Shown in pieces: positions 44,028 through 53,252 of a stretch of 64,000 nt of DNA. The notes under the pieces were generated by a model. It was not told where the DNA came from. It made no database searches and saw nothing but the letters and a program-made list of their open reading frames with translations. This DNA is from Rhizohabitans arisaemae. Lineage in GTDB: Bacteria; Actinomycetota; Actinomycetes; Streptosporangiales; Streptosporangiaceae. Location of the stretch: positions 372,001-436,000 of the forward strand of contig NZ_BLRH01000060.1 in NCBI RefSeq assembly GCF_025996515.1. Reading direction: 5' to 3'. The translations under genes and the position numbers were made by a program. How positions within the stretch are numbered: the stretch's first letter is position 1; every line of letters starts with the position of its first letter.

Positions 44028-46949
44028 GTGTCACGAAGACCCCTCATCCACTCGGTCGCGCTAGCCCTCGCCGGGGCAGCCCTCGTCGTCGCACCCGCGG
44101 CAGTGGCCCAGAACCAGACGACCGCGCCCACCCCCGACCCATCGGAGATCCACAACTTCCAGGGTGAGCACCACACCTTGCCCGACGTGGACAACCGGAC
44201 GGGCCAGGTACCCCCGCCCACCGGGTTGAAGACGCGGAACGCGGGCCAGGAGATCCGGTGGAACTCCCTCGGCACCCCCGCGATCGTCAACGCCGCCGAA
44301 CCGCTCGCGTCCGGCCTGAACGCCGACCCCGAGCAGGCGGCCCGGGAGTACCTCACCCAGAACGAAAGCCTCTTCGGCCTCACCGCCGAAGCCGTCCAGG
44401 CCCTGGAGCGCGTCGCGGTCAACCCGCTCGGCGACGGCGCCGCCGTACTGCTCCGGCAGCGGTTCGGCGACCTTCCGGCGGGCGCGGACGGACTCGTCGC
44501 CGTCGGGGTCAACCAGGGCAAGGTGCACTTCGTCACCTCGACCCTGTCCCGTGACACCTCGGCACCCCCGGCCGCCCGGCTCACCGAGCAGCAGGCCCTG
44601 CAGGCGGCGGCGACCGACGCCGGGATCGACCTCGCCAAGGCGACCGTCAAGCTGGCCAAGCCGGTCGCGGTGCCGAGCCCGAGCGGGGTGCTCAGCGCGT
44701 ACCAGGTGGTGCTCGCCGAAGGCGTCCGCTCCGGCGAACCGGTCGCGGTCACCACGCACGTCGACGCCGTGACCGGTGCGGTGATCCTCCGGGAGAACCT
44801 GGTCGACCACGCCGACGACCCGGAGCAGGCCCGCTGGAAGGTCTTCCCGGCCGACCCGCCGGACGACTTCTCCTCCACCGACAACCGGGTGACCTGGTGC
44901 TTCAAGCCGGGCCCGGACTGTGACGCGGTGATCGGCGGCGACCCGGCGACCGGCAAGGCCTGGGACGTCGACCATCTCACCGGCACCCCGACCGGCACCA
45001 GCGTCGGCAACGCCGCCCGGACGTACGAGAAGCGGTCCAGCCCCGACCCGTTCGCGGTCGGCACCCGCTCCGGCGCCCCGGTCGGCGACCGGGACCACGA
45101 CTTCCCCTGGACCAACGCCTGGTACAACGCCAAGTGCGACCCGGCCACGCTCGACGCCCCCGGCGAGGCCGACCTGGAGGCGGCGATCTCCAACCTGCAC
45201 GCCATGCACAACCGGATGCACGACTGGTCCTACCGGCTCGGCTTCACCGAGACCGCGTGGAACATGCAGTCGGACAACGGCACCCGGGGCGGGCTCGGCA
45301 ACGACCCCGAACTGGGCAACGCCCAGGCCGGCGCCCGGGACGCGACGATCCGCAACAACGCCAACCAGATCACCTACCCCGACGGCATCGCGCCGATCAC
45401 CAACATGTATCTGTGGCAGCCGACCGCCGGCTCGTTCTACGTGCCCTGCGTCGACGGCGACTACGACATGAGCGTGATCGGACACGAGTACACCCACGCC
45501 ATCTCCGGCCGTATGATCGCCGGTCCGAACAGCGGCTGGAGCGGCTCCCAGGCGGGTGCCATGAACGAGAGCACCTCCGACCTGTTCGCGATGGAGTACC
45601 TGTGGGAGTACGGCTACCGCCCGCGCGGCGATTCGCCGTACGTGACCGGTGGGTACGTCACCGGGGACAAGGTCGCCGGCATCCGCAACTACGACATGAG
45701 CAAGAGCCCGCTCAACTACAGCGACATCGCCTACGACGTGGTCGGCCAGCAGGTCCACGCCGACGGCGAGATCTGGACGGCGACCCAGTTCGACCTGCGG
45801 CAGGCGTTCGTCAAGCGGTACGGCCAAGGCTCCAAGACCGTGCAGCGCAAGTGCGCCGACGGGCGGCTCCCGCTCACCAAGTGCCCGGGCAACCGGCGCT
45901 GGGTGCAGCTCTCCTTCGACGCGCTGCTGCTGATGGCCTCGGGCGCGGTCAGCTACGTCGACCACCGGGACGCGCTGCTCGCCGCCGACACGATCCGCTT
46001 CGCGGGCGCCAACCGGGACCTGATCTGGCAGACGTTCGCCAGGCGGGGCCTGGGCGCCGGGGCCTCCTCCAACGGGCCGAACGACCCCGACCCCAAGCCG
46101 TCGTTCGTCAACCAGGTGGACCTGAACGGCAGGCTCACCCTCAAGCCGACCGGTGACGCCGAGGGCGCCGCGGTCCGCCTCTACATCGGCGACTACGAGG
46201 GACGCGTCGTCCCGGTGGCCGACACCGACCCGGCGACGCCGCTCGGCGACACCGTCGAGCTCGCCGAAGGCCACTACAAGCTGCTCGTGGTGGGCGCCGG
46301 ATTCGGTCACAAGCGCCTGGAGTGGCACTCCCGCTCCGGGGTGGACCGCACCCTGTCGGTGCGGCTGTACCGGAACCACGCCTCCGCCGCGGGCGGTGCC
46401 GTCGCCACCGGCGACGGCGTCAACCAGGCCCGGCTGATCGACGAGACCGAGACCACCAACTGGGCTTCCCTGACCGGCCCGGCCGCAGGCCGTACCGTCA
46501 CCGTGGACCTCGCGGGCGACGGAGCGGTGAAGGTCCGCCGGGTGCAGGTGAGCTCGATGCTCCGCCCCAACATCAACGACCCGGCCGACCCCGGCGGCCA
46601 GAACCGCTACTCGGCGCTCCGCAAGTTCCAGGTCCTGGCATGTGACGCCACCGGCGGCCAGGATTGCGCGAGCGACGCCGGATACTCGGTGATCTACACG
46701 AGCGCCGACAACGCGTTCGACGGACGGTTCCCGCGGCCCCGCGGCGCCGACATGATCATCAAGTCCTTCGACGTCCGGGACGCGAACGCCACCCACCTGC
46801 GGCTGCGGGTGCTGACCACCCAGTGCACCGGCAACCCGCGGTACGCCGGTGAGCAGGACAACGACCCGCGTGCGGCCACCGACTGCGCGACCGCCAGCCC
46901 GCTCGCGGGCCAGGTCCGCGCCGCCGAGTTCCAGGCCTTCAGCCGCTAG
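44028..46949 (+). CDS. secreted M36 (fungalysin) metalloprotease
   Basis: 973 residues from GTG 44028, preceded by GCAGGAGG. The signal peptide is SRRPLIHSVALALAGAALVV ending AAVAQ. An FTP-type propeptide (about 80-250) precedes the peptidase. The zinc site HEYTH lies near residues 486-490 with the third ligand in NESTSDLFAMEYL near 513. The C-terminal 250 residues are beta-rich; the last part (NWASLTGPAAGRTVTVDLAG ... HLRLRVL) looks like a discoidin-type carbohydrate- or surface-binding domain. It is exported, self-activated and degrades proteins outside the cell. Confidence 0.9.
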   Translation: MSRRPLIHSVALALAGAALVVAPAAVAQNQTTAPTPDPSEIHNFQGEHHTLPDVDNRTGQVPPPTGLKTRNAGQEIRWNSLGTPAIVNAAEPLASGLNADPEQAAREYLTQNESLFGLTAEAVQALERVAVNPLGDGAAVLLRQRFGDLPAGADGLVAVGVNQGKVHFVTSTLSRDTSAPPAARLTEQQALQAAATDAGIDLAKATVKLAKPVAVPSPSGVLSAYQVVLAEGVRSGEPVAVTTHVDAVTGAVILRENLVDHADDPEQARWKVFPADPPDDFSSTDNRVTWCFKPGPDCDAVIGGDPATGKAWDVDHLTGTPTGTSVGNAARTYEKRSSPDPFAVGTRSGAPVGDRDHDFPWTNAWYNAKCDPATLDAPGEADLEAAISNLHAMHNRMHDWSYRLGFTETAWNMQSDNGTRGGLGNDPELGNAQAGARDATIRNNANQITYPDGIAPITNMYLWQPTAGSFYVPCVDGDYDMSVIGHEYTHAISGRMIAGPNSGWSGSQAGAMNESTSDLFAMEYLWEYGYRPRGDSPYVTGGYVTGDKVAGIRNYDMSKSPLNYSDIAYDVVGQQVHADGEIWTATQFDLRQAFVKRYGQGSKTVQRKCADGRLPLTKCPGNRRWVQLSFDALLLMASGAVSYVDHRDALLAADTIRFAGANRDLIWQTFARRGLGAGASSNGPNDPDPKPSFVNQVDLNGRLTLKPTGDAEGAAVRLYIGDYEGRVVPVADTDPATPLGDTVELAEGHYKLLVVGAGFGHKRLEWHSRSGVDRTLSVRLYRNHASAAGGAVATGDGVNQARLIDETETTNWASLTGPAAGRTVTVDLAGDGAVKVRRVQVSSMLRPNINDPADPGGQNRYSALRKFQVLACDATGGQDCASDAGYSVIYTSADNAFDGRFPRPRGADMIIKSFDVRDANATHLRLRVLTTQCTGNPRYAGEQDNDPRAATDCATASPLAGQVRAAEFQAFSR

Positions 46950-46959
46950 GAACTCCCCC

Positions 46960-46993
46960 AGGCCCGGCCCCGGAACCGCCCGGAGCCGGGCCT
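46960..46993. terminator. bidirectional hairpin between convergent genes
   Basis: AGGCCCGGC (46960-46968) and GCCGGGCCT (46985-46993) form a nine-base perfect stem ten bases after the M36 stop. The facing DUF418 gene ends at 47034. A short T pair follows on the plus strand. Confidence 0.55.
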
Positions 46994-47033
46994 TCGGCGT
47001 TCCGTACGGGCCCGCGGGCCTCCCGAAACGGGC

Positions 47034-48026
47034 TCAGGATGAGCGCGCGGACGGGCGGTGCCCCCAGGTCGCCCGGCGCCACAGCCATTCGAGCGGTCCT
47101 TGGCGGAACCTCCGCAGCCAGAGCGCGGACCACAGCCACTGGACCAGGAGAACGCCACCGGCGATCGACGTCACGGTCGCCGAGGACCAGGTGGCCGGCG
47201 CATCGCCGACGAGCCGGGCGATCAGCAACACCAGGACCGTAGCGGTCAGGTAGTTGGTCAGCGCCATCCGGCCGAGCGGTGTGAAGACGGCCTGCAGCAC
47301 CCGCCGTGCCGGGGTTCTGAGCAGAACCAGGACGGCGCATGTGTACGCGCCGGCCTGCAGCAGCCCGGTCACGGTGAACGTGAAGACATCTCCTGTGCCC
47401 GGCAGCCGGTGCAAGAACACGGCCGACACCGCGAAGATCAGGCACAGCGCGGCCGGCACCCGTGTCGAGCCTTCGACCCGGCCGATCACCCCGTACCTGG
47501 TCAGTGCGGAACCCAGCAGGAACAACCCGGGGACCATCGAGAAGTGGCCACCCTGGATGATCAGCGACACGGCGATGAGCGCCACGGCCGAACCCGCCAC
47601 GGCCCAGCGTGGCAGCCACGTCGAAGGCAGCAGCACCACCAGGCCGACGACGGCGTAGACGGTCAGGATGTCGCCCCGCCACAGCAGGAACATGTGCGCC
47701 AGGCCGATGGCGAGCAGCACCAGGAGCCGGCGGAGCAGGAGCAGCCGGGGCCGGTCGACGCGCTCCGCGGCGGACTCCAGCAGCAGCGAGAAGCCGACAC
47801 CGAACAGCAGCGAGAAGATGGGGAAGAAGCGTTGATGGACGAGTACCCCGAGCCAGTCGCCGCCGGAGTCCGGCGCCGCGGCCGCGAACGCGTCGCCCGT
47901 CTGGGCGATCGGCACGACGTTGGCGAGCAGGATCCCGCACAGCGCGAACCCGCGAACCACGTCGAGTGCACTGATGCGGGAGCGGGCGGGGGGAGCGTCC
48001 CGAGGGGAAACATGTTCGTGTGCCAT
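47034..48026 (-). CDS. DUF418-family integral membrane protein (second)
   Basis: 330 residues from ATG 48026, with GGATGGGG upstream. Family marks: [20 protein letters not shown] at the start, [18 protein letters not shown], many hydrophobic helices, and [20 protein letters not shown] near the C-terminus. It is divergent from a kinase-regulator pair, with 121 bases between starts, and so forms a set like that at 37963-40966. It is more typical of DUF418 than the first copy. Function unknown. Confidence 0.9.
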   Translation of the reverse strand: MAHEHVSPRDAPPARSRISALDVVRGFALCGILLANVVPIAQTGDAFAAAAPDSGGDWLGVLVHQRFFPIFSLLFGVGFSLLLESAAERVDRPRLLLLRRLLVLLAIGLAHMFLLWRGDILTVYAVVGLVVLLPSTWLPRWAVAGSAVALIAVSLIIQGGHFSMVPGLFLLGSALTRYGVIGRVEGSTRVPAALCLIFAVSAVFLHRLPGTGDVFTFTVTGLLQAGAYTCAVLVLLRTPARRVLQAVFTPLGRMALTNYLTATVLVLLIARLVGDAPATWSSATVTSIAGGVLLVQWLWSALWLRRFRQGPLEWLWRRATWGHRPSARSS

Positions 48027-48147
48027 GCCGCCCCATCCTGCGGAGCCGGCCGGGGCTGCTGCACGGGTCGAAAGCAGGGTTCGCGGCGGAGAAGACTGTA
48101 CTTTTGACCGGTTCACCAGGAACGACCCGGCCTCCTAGGCTGAACGC

Positions 48148-49320
48148 GTGCACATCCCGGATCGAACGGCCCGGCCCGCCGGTGACCCGGCGGCGTCCGG
48201 AGGTCTCCGCATCGCGGCCGACGTGGGACTCGGCGCCGCGTCCGCAGGGCTGGTCGTCTTCTGGGCGTATCTGATCGCCGATTCCTGGGGCGGCGGCCAC
48301 TGGTGGTTCGGCGCCGCCGTCGGCGCCGTGGTGTGCGGATTGGCCCTCCTGCGGCGGTACGGCCGCGGGTGGGCGGCGACGGCGGGGCTCGTCGTCGCGG
48401 CCACGGTCGTGGCGGCCTCCTGGCTCACCGATCTCCCGGCCGAGCCCGGCCCGGCGACGGTCCTCGGTCTGTCCGTGCTGGTCGGCTCCGCGGTGCGCGC
48501 GCTGCCGGTCCCGGCGGCCTGCGCCGTCGCGACGGGCGGGCTCGCGGTGGCCGTCGGCAGCCTGTTCACCGCGAACACGACCGACCCCCTGATTCCCCCC
48601 GTGACGATGCTGAACATCGGCGGGTGGCTGGCCGGGCTCGCCGTCGGCGTGGGAACGCGGACGCTCGCCGCCCGCCGCCGGAACCTGGCGGACGCCGTAC
48701 GCCGCCACGAGCGGCTCCAGCTCGCCAGGGAGCTGCACGACGTCGTCGCCCACCACGTCACCGACATGGTGCTGCAGGCCCAGGCCGCCCAGGTCCTCGC
48801 CCGCAGGCAACCGGACCGGCTGCACGGCTCGCTGTCCGACATCCAGGACGCGGGCTCCTCCGCGCTGACCGCGATGCGGAGCCTGGTCGGCCTGCTGCGC
48901 CAGGCCGGCGAATCGGTGCCGGCCATGCTCGGCCAGGAGCACCTCGGTGACCTGATCGGCCGTTTCTCCGGCCCCGAGGTGCGTCTGCGCCTGCCCGACG
49001 GCATGGACGAGTCGGCTTGGCCACCCGAGGTGACCGGCACCGTCTACCGGGTCGTTCAGGAGTCGCTGACGAACGTCTCCCGCCATGCCCGGCACGCCCG
49101 CACCGTCCAGGTCACCGTGGCCTGCGAGTCCGGCGCCGTCACGGTCGAGGTGACCGACGACGGCTCCCCGATCCCCACCCGCCGCCGGACCGGCTACGGC
49201 CTGATCGGCATGGAGGAACGGGTGCGGGCGCTGGGCGGCACACTGCGTTCCGGGCCGGGCGGGGGAGGCGGCTGGTCCGTGCTCGCCACCTTGCCGCTGC
49301 CCGCGCGGAGCCGGCGATGA
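48148..49320 (+). CDS. HisKA_3 sensor histidine kinase (second set)
   Basis: 390 residues from GTG 48148. The first 165 residues hold four to six hydrophobic segments. The phospho-acceptor helix is ELHDVVAHHVTDMVLQAQ, and the ATPase has ESLTNVSRHARHA, TDDGSPIPT and GYGLIGMEERV. The G-box is slightly relaxed (DDGSP instead of DDGxG), which may lower ATP affinity but is known in this class. The stop overlaps the regulator ATG. Confidence 0.92.
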   Translation: MHIPDRTARPAGDPAASGGLRIAADVGLGAASAGLVVFWAYLIADSWGGGHWWFGAAVGAVVCGLALLRRYGRGWAATAGLVVAATVVAASWLTDLPAEPGPATVLGLSVLVGSAVRALPVPAACAVATGGLAVAVGSLFTANTTDPLIPPVTMLNIGGWLAGLAVGVGTRTLAARRRNLADAVRRHERLQLARELHDVVAHHVTDMVLQAQAAQVLARRQPDRLHGSLSDIQDAGSSALTAMRSLVGLLRQAGESVPAMLGQEHLGDLIGRFSGPEVRLRLPDGMDESAWPPEVTGTVYRVVQESLTNVSRHARHARTVQVTVACESGAVTVEVTDDGSPIPTRRRTGYGLIGMEERVRALGGTLRSGPGGGGGWSVLATLPLPARSRR

Positions 49321-49991
49321 CCATCGGTGTCCTGCTCGCCGACGACCAGGCGTCGGTCCGCGCCAGCCTGCGGGTCCTCCTGGAGGACGAACCCGACATC
49401 GAGGTGGTCGGCGAGGCGGCGGACGGCGTCGAGGCGGTCGCCCTGGCCAGGAGGCTGCGCCCGGACGTCTGCCTGGTCGACGTCCGGATGCCCCGCCTGG
49501 ACGGCGTCGAGGTCACCCGCGCCCTGGCCGGTCCCGGCGTGGCCGTCCCGCTCCGGGTGGTGGTGGTCACCACCTTCGACCTGGACGAGTACGTCTACGG
49601 CGCACTGTGCGGCGGCGCCGCGGGCTTCGTGCTCAAGGACGCGGGGCCCGCCCTGCTGGTGGAGGCGGTGCGCGCGGCGAACTCCGGAGAGACGTTGATC
49701 TCACCGGCGATCACCCTGCGGCTGATCCGCCATGTCATGGACGACGGGACGGCGTCCGCCCGGACGCCCGCGCCGCCGTTGTCGGCGCGGGAGATCGAGG
49801 TCGCCCTGGCCGTCGCCCGGGGCCGTACCAACCAGGAGATCGCCGCCGAACTGTTCATCGCCCTCACCACGGTCAAGACCCACATCTCCGCCATCCAGGG
49901 CAAACTCGGTGTGCGCAACCGCGTCCAGATCGCCTCGTGGGCTTGGGCAAGCGGCCTGATGAGCACACGGCCTCCCCCGGGCCGGCCCTAA
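49317..49991 (+). CDS. NarL/FixJ-family response regulator (second set)
   Basis: 224 residues from ATG 49317 (ATGA overlap with the kinase). Receiver: VLLADDQASVRASL, phospho-acceptor aspartate in CLVDVRMPRLDG near residue 54. LuxR-type helix-turn-helix: LSAREIEVALAVARG and IAAELFIALTTVKTHISAIQ. It likely regulates the divergent DUF418 gene at 47034-48026; this is inferred from position. It converges on glpD with 14 bases between stops. Confidence 0.94.
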   Translation: MTIGVLLADDQASVRASLRVLLEDEPDIEVVGEAADGVEAVALARRLRPDVCLVDVRMPRLDGVEVTRALAGPGVAVPLRVVVVTTFDLDEYVYGALCGGAAGFVLKDAGPALLVEAVRAANSGETLISPAITLRLIRHVMDDGTASARTPAPPLSAREIEVALAVARGRTNQEIAAELFIALTTVKTHISAIQGKLGVRNRVQIASWAWASGLMSTRPPPGRP

Positions 49992-50005
49992 GGCCCTCGA
50001 AACGG

Positions 50006-51736
50006 TCAGCGGCGGCGGGGCTCGGTGACCGGGCGGGCGACGGGGACGATCTCGGGGGCGCCGAGCCTGATCGCGTCGGCCTCCTGGTCGGTGTCCTGCT
50101 CCTGGGAGGCCCGCTCGGCTTCGACCCGCTTGGTGTAGTACTCCACCTCGCGTTTGATCTTGTCGTCGTCCCAGCCGAGCGGTCCGGCGAGCAGCGTGGC
50201 CACCTCCTCGGCCACGGCCAGTCCTCGGTGAAAGGTCTCGATGGAGATGTGGGTACGCCGGGTGAGCACGTCGTTCAGGTGGCGCGCGCCCTCATGGGTG
50301 GCCGCGTACACCATTTCGGCCCGGAGGTAGTCGTCGGCCCCGGTGAGCGGATGCCCGAGCGAGGGATCCTCGGCGATCAGCCCCAGCACCTCGTCGATCA
50401 TCGAGCCGTAACGCTGGAGCAGGTGCTCGATCCGCGCCACGTGCAACCCCGAGGTGTGCGCGAGCCGGTAGCGGGAGTTCCACAGCGCCGGGTAGCCCTC
50501 GGCGCCGACCAGCGGAATCCGGTCGGTGCACGAGGGGGGCACCCGCCCGTCGAGCCCGTGCGCCACCGCGTCCACCGCGTCCTTGGCCATGACCCGGTAG
50601 GTGGTGTACTTCCCCCCGGCCACCATGACCAGGCCGGGCACCGGGTGGGTGACGACGTGCTCGCGGGAGAGCTTGGAGGTCTCCTCGGACTCCCCGGCGA
50701 GCAGCGGGCGGAGCCCGGCGTACACGCCTTCCACGTCGTCGTGGGTGAGTGGGACGGCGAGGACCGAGTTGACGTGGTCGAGCACGTAGTCGATGTCGGA
50801 CCGGGACGCGGCCGGGTGCGCCCGGTCCAGCGACCAGTCGGTGTCGGTGGTCCCGATGATCCAGTGCCGTCCCCACGGGATCACGAAGAGAACCGACTTC
50901 TCGGTACGGAGGATGATCCCGGTCCTGGAGTGGATCCGATCGCGGGGGACCACCAGGTGGATGCCTTTGGACGCGCGGACGTAAATCTGGCCGCGCCCGC
51001 CGACCAGCTCCTGGATGTCGTCGGACCAGACCCCGGTGGCGTTCACCACCTGCTGGGCCCGGACGTTGAGGGTGGTCCCGGTCTCCAGGTCGCAGACGCG
51101 AACCCCGGTCACCCGCTCGCCTTCCCGGAGGAAGCCGATCACCTGGGTCCGGGACGCGATGTGCGCGCCGTAGGAGGCGGCGGTCCTCAGTACTGTCATG
51201 ACATATCGGGCATCGTCTACCTGGGCGTCCCAGTAGGCCACGGCCCCCACGAAGGCGGACCGCTTCAACGCCGGGGCGAGCCGCAGTGCCCGGGCTCGCG
51301 ACAGGTGCCGGTGCCGGGGCACCCCGCGCATCAGCCCCCGCGTGGCACCCAGCACGTCGTAGAGGGCGACCCCCGCCCCCACGTAGGGACGTTCCCACCC
51401 GTGATGGGTCAGGGGATACAGGAACGGGACAGGCCTCACCAGATGCGGGGCGATCCGCTGCAGCAACAGCGAACGCTCCTGCAACGCCTCCTGGACCAGC
51501 GAGAAGTTGAGCTGCTCCAGGTAGCGCAGACCGCCGTGGATCAGCTTGGACGAGCGTGAGGAGGTGCCCGAGGCGAAGTCGCGCGCCTCGACGATACCGA
51601 CGGACAGACCCCGGGTCGCCGCGTCCAGCGCCGTACCGGCTCCGACGATCCCTCCGCCGACCACCACGACGTCGACCTCGTGCCCACCCAGATAGGCAAG
51701 CGCCGCAGACCGCTCAGCCGGCCCCAACCTGCCCAT
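50006..51736 (-). CDS. glpD: glycerol-3-phosphate dehydrogenase (FAD-dependent, GlpD/GlpA family)
   Basis: 576 residues. The N-terminal FAD site is VVVVGGGIVGAGTALDAATR, followed by SSRSSKLIHGGLRYLEQ, the family signature. The C-terminal helical DAO_C domain (about 400-540) is present. It oxidises sn-glycerol-3-phosphate to dihydroxyacetone phosphate at the cytoplasmic membrane and feeds electrons to quinone. No glpF or glpK is next to it in the window. ATG 51736 is preceded by GGGGG. Confidence 0.95.
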   Translation of the reverse strand: MGRLGPAERSAALAYLGGHEVDVVVVGGGIVGAGTALDAATRGLSVGIVEARDFASGTSSRSSKLIHGGLRYLEQLNFSLVQEALQERSLLLQRIAPHLVRPVPFLYPLTHHGWERPYVGAGVALYDVLGATRGLMRGVPRHRHLSRARALRLAPALKRSAFVGAVAYWDAQVDDARYVMTVLRTAASYGAHIASRTQVIGFLREGERVTGVRVCDLETGTTLNVRAQQVVNATGVWSDDIQELVGGRGQIYVRASKGIHLVVPRDRIHSRTGIILRTEKSVLFVIPWGRHWIIGTTDTDWSLDRAHPAASRSDIDYVLDHVNSVLAVPLTHDDVEGVYAGLRPLLAGESEETSKLSREHVVTHPVPGLVMVAGGKYTTYRVMAKDAVDAVAHGLDGRVPPSCTDRIPLVGAEGYPALWNSRYRLAHTSGLHVARIEHLLQRYGSMIDEVLGLIAEDPSLGHPLTGADDYLRAEMVYAATHEGARHLNDVLTRRTHISIETFHRGLAVAEEVATLLAGPLGWDDDKIKREVEYYTKRVEAERASQEQDTDQEADAIRLGAPEIVPVARPVTEPRRR

Positions 51737-51845
51737 GCGCGCCCCCTGTTCCGGTCGAATACGAACCCCCTGGGTTCCTACCCGGCGGTAGACCCCCCGA
51801 AATCCCCCATGTCACTAGGGTGACGTGGTTATCAGGATGGATCGC

Positions 51846-52982
51846 TCATTTGGGTGGATCGATTATCCATTCGCCACGTCGCATCACCCCGACGACGGTC
51901 AGCTCCTCGGAGAGCACCACCAGGTCGGCGTCCTTCCCCTCCTCCAGCGAGCCGATCCGGTGATCGAGCCCGAGCACCCTGGCCGGAGTCGACGAGGTCA
52001 CCGCCACCGCGTCCGCCATGGACAGCCCGGCCAGCCGGACCGCCCGCTTGAACGCCACATCCATGGTGAGCGTGCTGCCCGCGAGCGCGCCGCCCTCGGC
52101 GAGCCGGGCCACCCCTCCGTCGACGTCCACGGTCATCGCGCCGAGCCGGTAGGACCCGTCGCCCAGCCCCGCCGCCGCCATGGCATCGGTGATCAGAGCG
52201 GCCCGCCCGGCGCCCACCGCCTTCAACGCCATCCGGACGATCCCGGGGTGGAGATGGACACCGTCGTTGATCAGCTCCACGGTGATCCGCTCGTCGTTGA
52301 GTGCGGCCCCGATCGGACCCGGATCGCGGTGGTGCAGCGGGCGCATGCCGTTGAACAGATGCGTGGCGACCGTACCGCCCGCGTCGGCCCCCGCGACGAA
52401 CTCCTCGTAGGAGCAGTCGGTGTGGCCGAGCGCCGCGATCACCCCCTCGGCGACGCTCTCCGCGATCAGATCGATCGCCCCGGGAAGCTCGGGGGCGATC
52501 GTGATCATGCGGCCGTGGCCCCGGGCCGCCTTCACCAACCGGGCGAACTCCGCCGAATCCGGCCTGCGCAGGCTCCGCGGGTCCTGCGCCCCGCAGCGGG
52601 CCGCGGACAGATACGGACCCTCCCAGTGGATCCCGGCGAACAACCCCTCGTCACAGAGTTCGGCGAGTGCCCCCGTCGCGTCCACGAGATCGTCCAGCGG
52701 ACCCGTCACCAGGCTGGCCAACGCGGTGGTCGTGCCGTGGGCGAGGTGAAAGGCGAACGCCCGCCGGGCCTGCTCAAGGTCACCCGACGGGTAGGAGCCC
52801 CCGGCCCCGCCATGGGTGTGCAGATCCACAAAACCCGGTACCACCCAACGCCCCCGCAGGCCGTACCCCTCCTCGGGTGCCACCCCATCGGCGATCCGGG
52901 CGATCCTCCCGTCCGCCACCCCGATCCAGCCGTGCCGCACCCCGCCGGGGGTGATGATCCTCGCGTCACCCAGAACTCTCAT
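51846..52982 (-). CDS. nagA: N-acetylglucosamine-6-phosphate deacetylase
   Basis: 378 residues from ATG 52982, with AGGAGA upstream; the open frame extends further but without a better start. Metal and active-site motifs: VDLHTHGGAGGS, GIHWEGPYLS, ALGHTDCSYEEF, THLFNGMRPLHHRDPG, and the catalytic aspartate in LITDAMAAAGLGDG. It removes the acetyl group from GlcNAc-6-phosphate, the first cytoplasmic step after uptake of amino sugar, and recycles wall sugar. It lies on the same strand as glpD with 109 bases between. Confidence 0.95.
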   Translation of the reverse strand: MRVLGDARIITPGGVRHGWIGVADGRIARIADGVAPEEGYGLRGRWVVPGFVDLHTHGGAGGSYPSGDLEQARRAFAFHLAHGTTTALASLVTGPLDDLVDATGALAELCDEGLFAGIHWEGPYLSAARCGAQDPRSLRRPDSAEFARLVKAARGHGRMITIAPELPGAIDLIAESVAEGVIAALGHTDCSYEEFVAGADAGGTVATHLFNGMRPLHHRDPGPIGAALNDERITVELINDGVHLHPGIVRMALKAVGAGRAALITDAMAAAGLGDGSYRLGAMTVDVDGGVARLAEGGALAGSTLTMDVAFKRAVRLAGLSMADAVAVTSSTPARVLGLDHRIGSLEEGKDADLVVLSEELTVVGVMRRGEWIIDPPK

Positions 52983-53252
52983 CAACTCTCCTAGACCGTG
53001 GAGCCCCCGGAAGCGTCGACCTCGGGGAGAAGGCGCGGCGTGCCGCCGCACGGCGATGGTAGGTCCCTGTGCCGGATCTCCGGCCGACGGGGTACCGCCG
53101 CCGGAGAAGGCTGATGTGAGGTCACTGCACGGGTTCACCGGCACAGCGCCTCGCGAACACGGAAAGGGCAAGGCGCCGGAGTTGTGAACGGGGCTGAGCG
53201 TCGATCTCGGTCGCGGGATGGCAACGTGACACTTCAGCCCCTTCTGTGACAA

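Noticed and set aside
43771-44034. 87-codon minus-strand gene upstream of the second STAND gene
   Set aside because: No ribosome site, no G/C third-position bias, and Arg-rich nonsense composition.
46939-49095. 718-codon minus-strand frame across the second DUF418-kinase region
   Set aside because: It crosses genes on both strands and reads as low-complexity; the DUF418 and kinase frames have real motifs.
52983-53252. N-terminal extension of NagA to 468 residues
   Set aside because: The added residues are non-conserved in character and ATG 52982 has a good AGGAGA ribosome site at the expected protein start.
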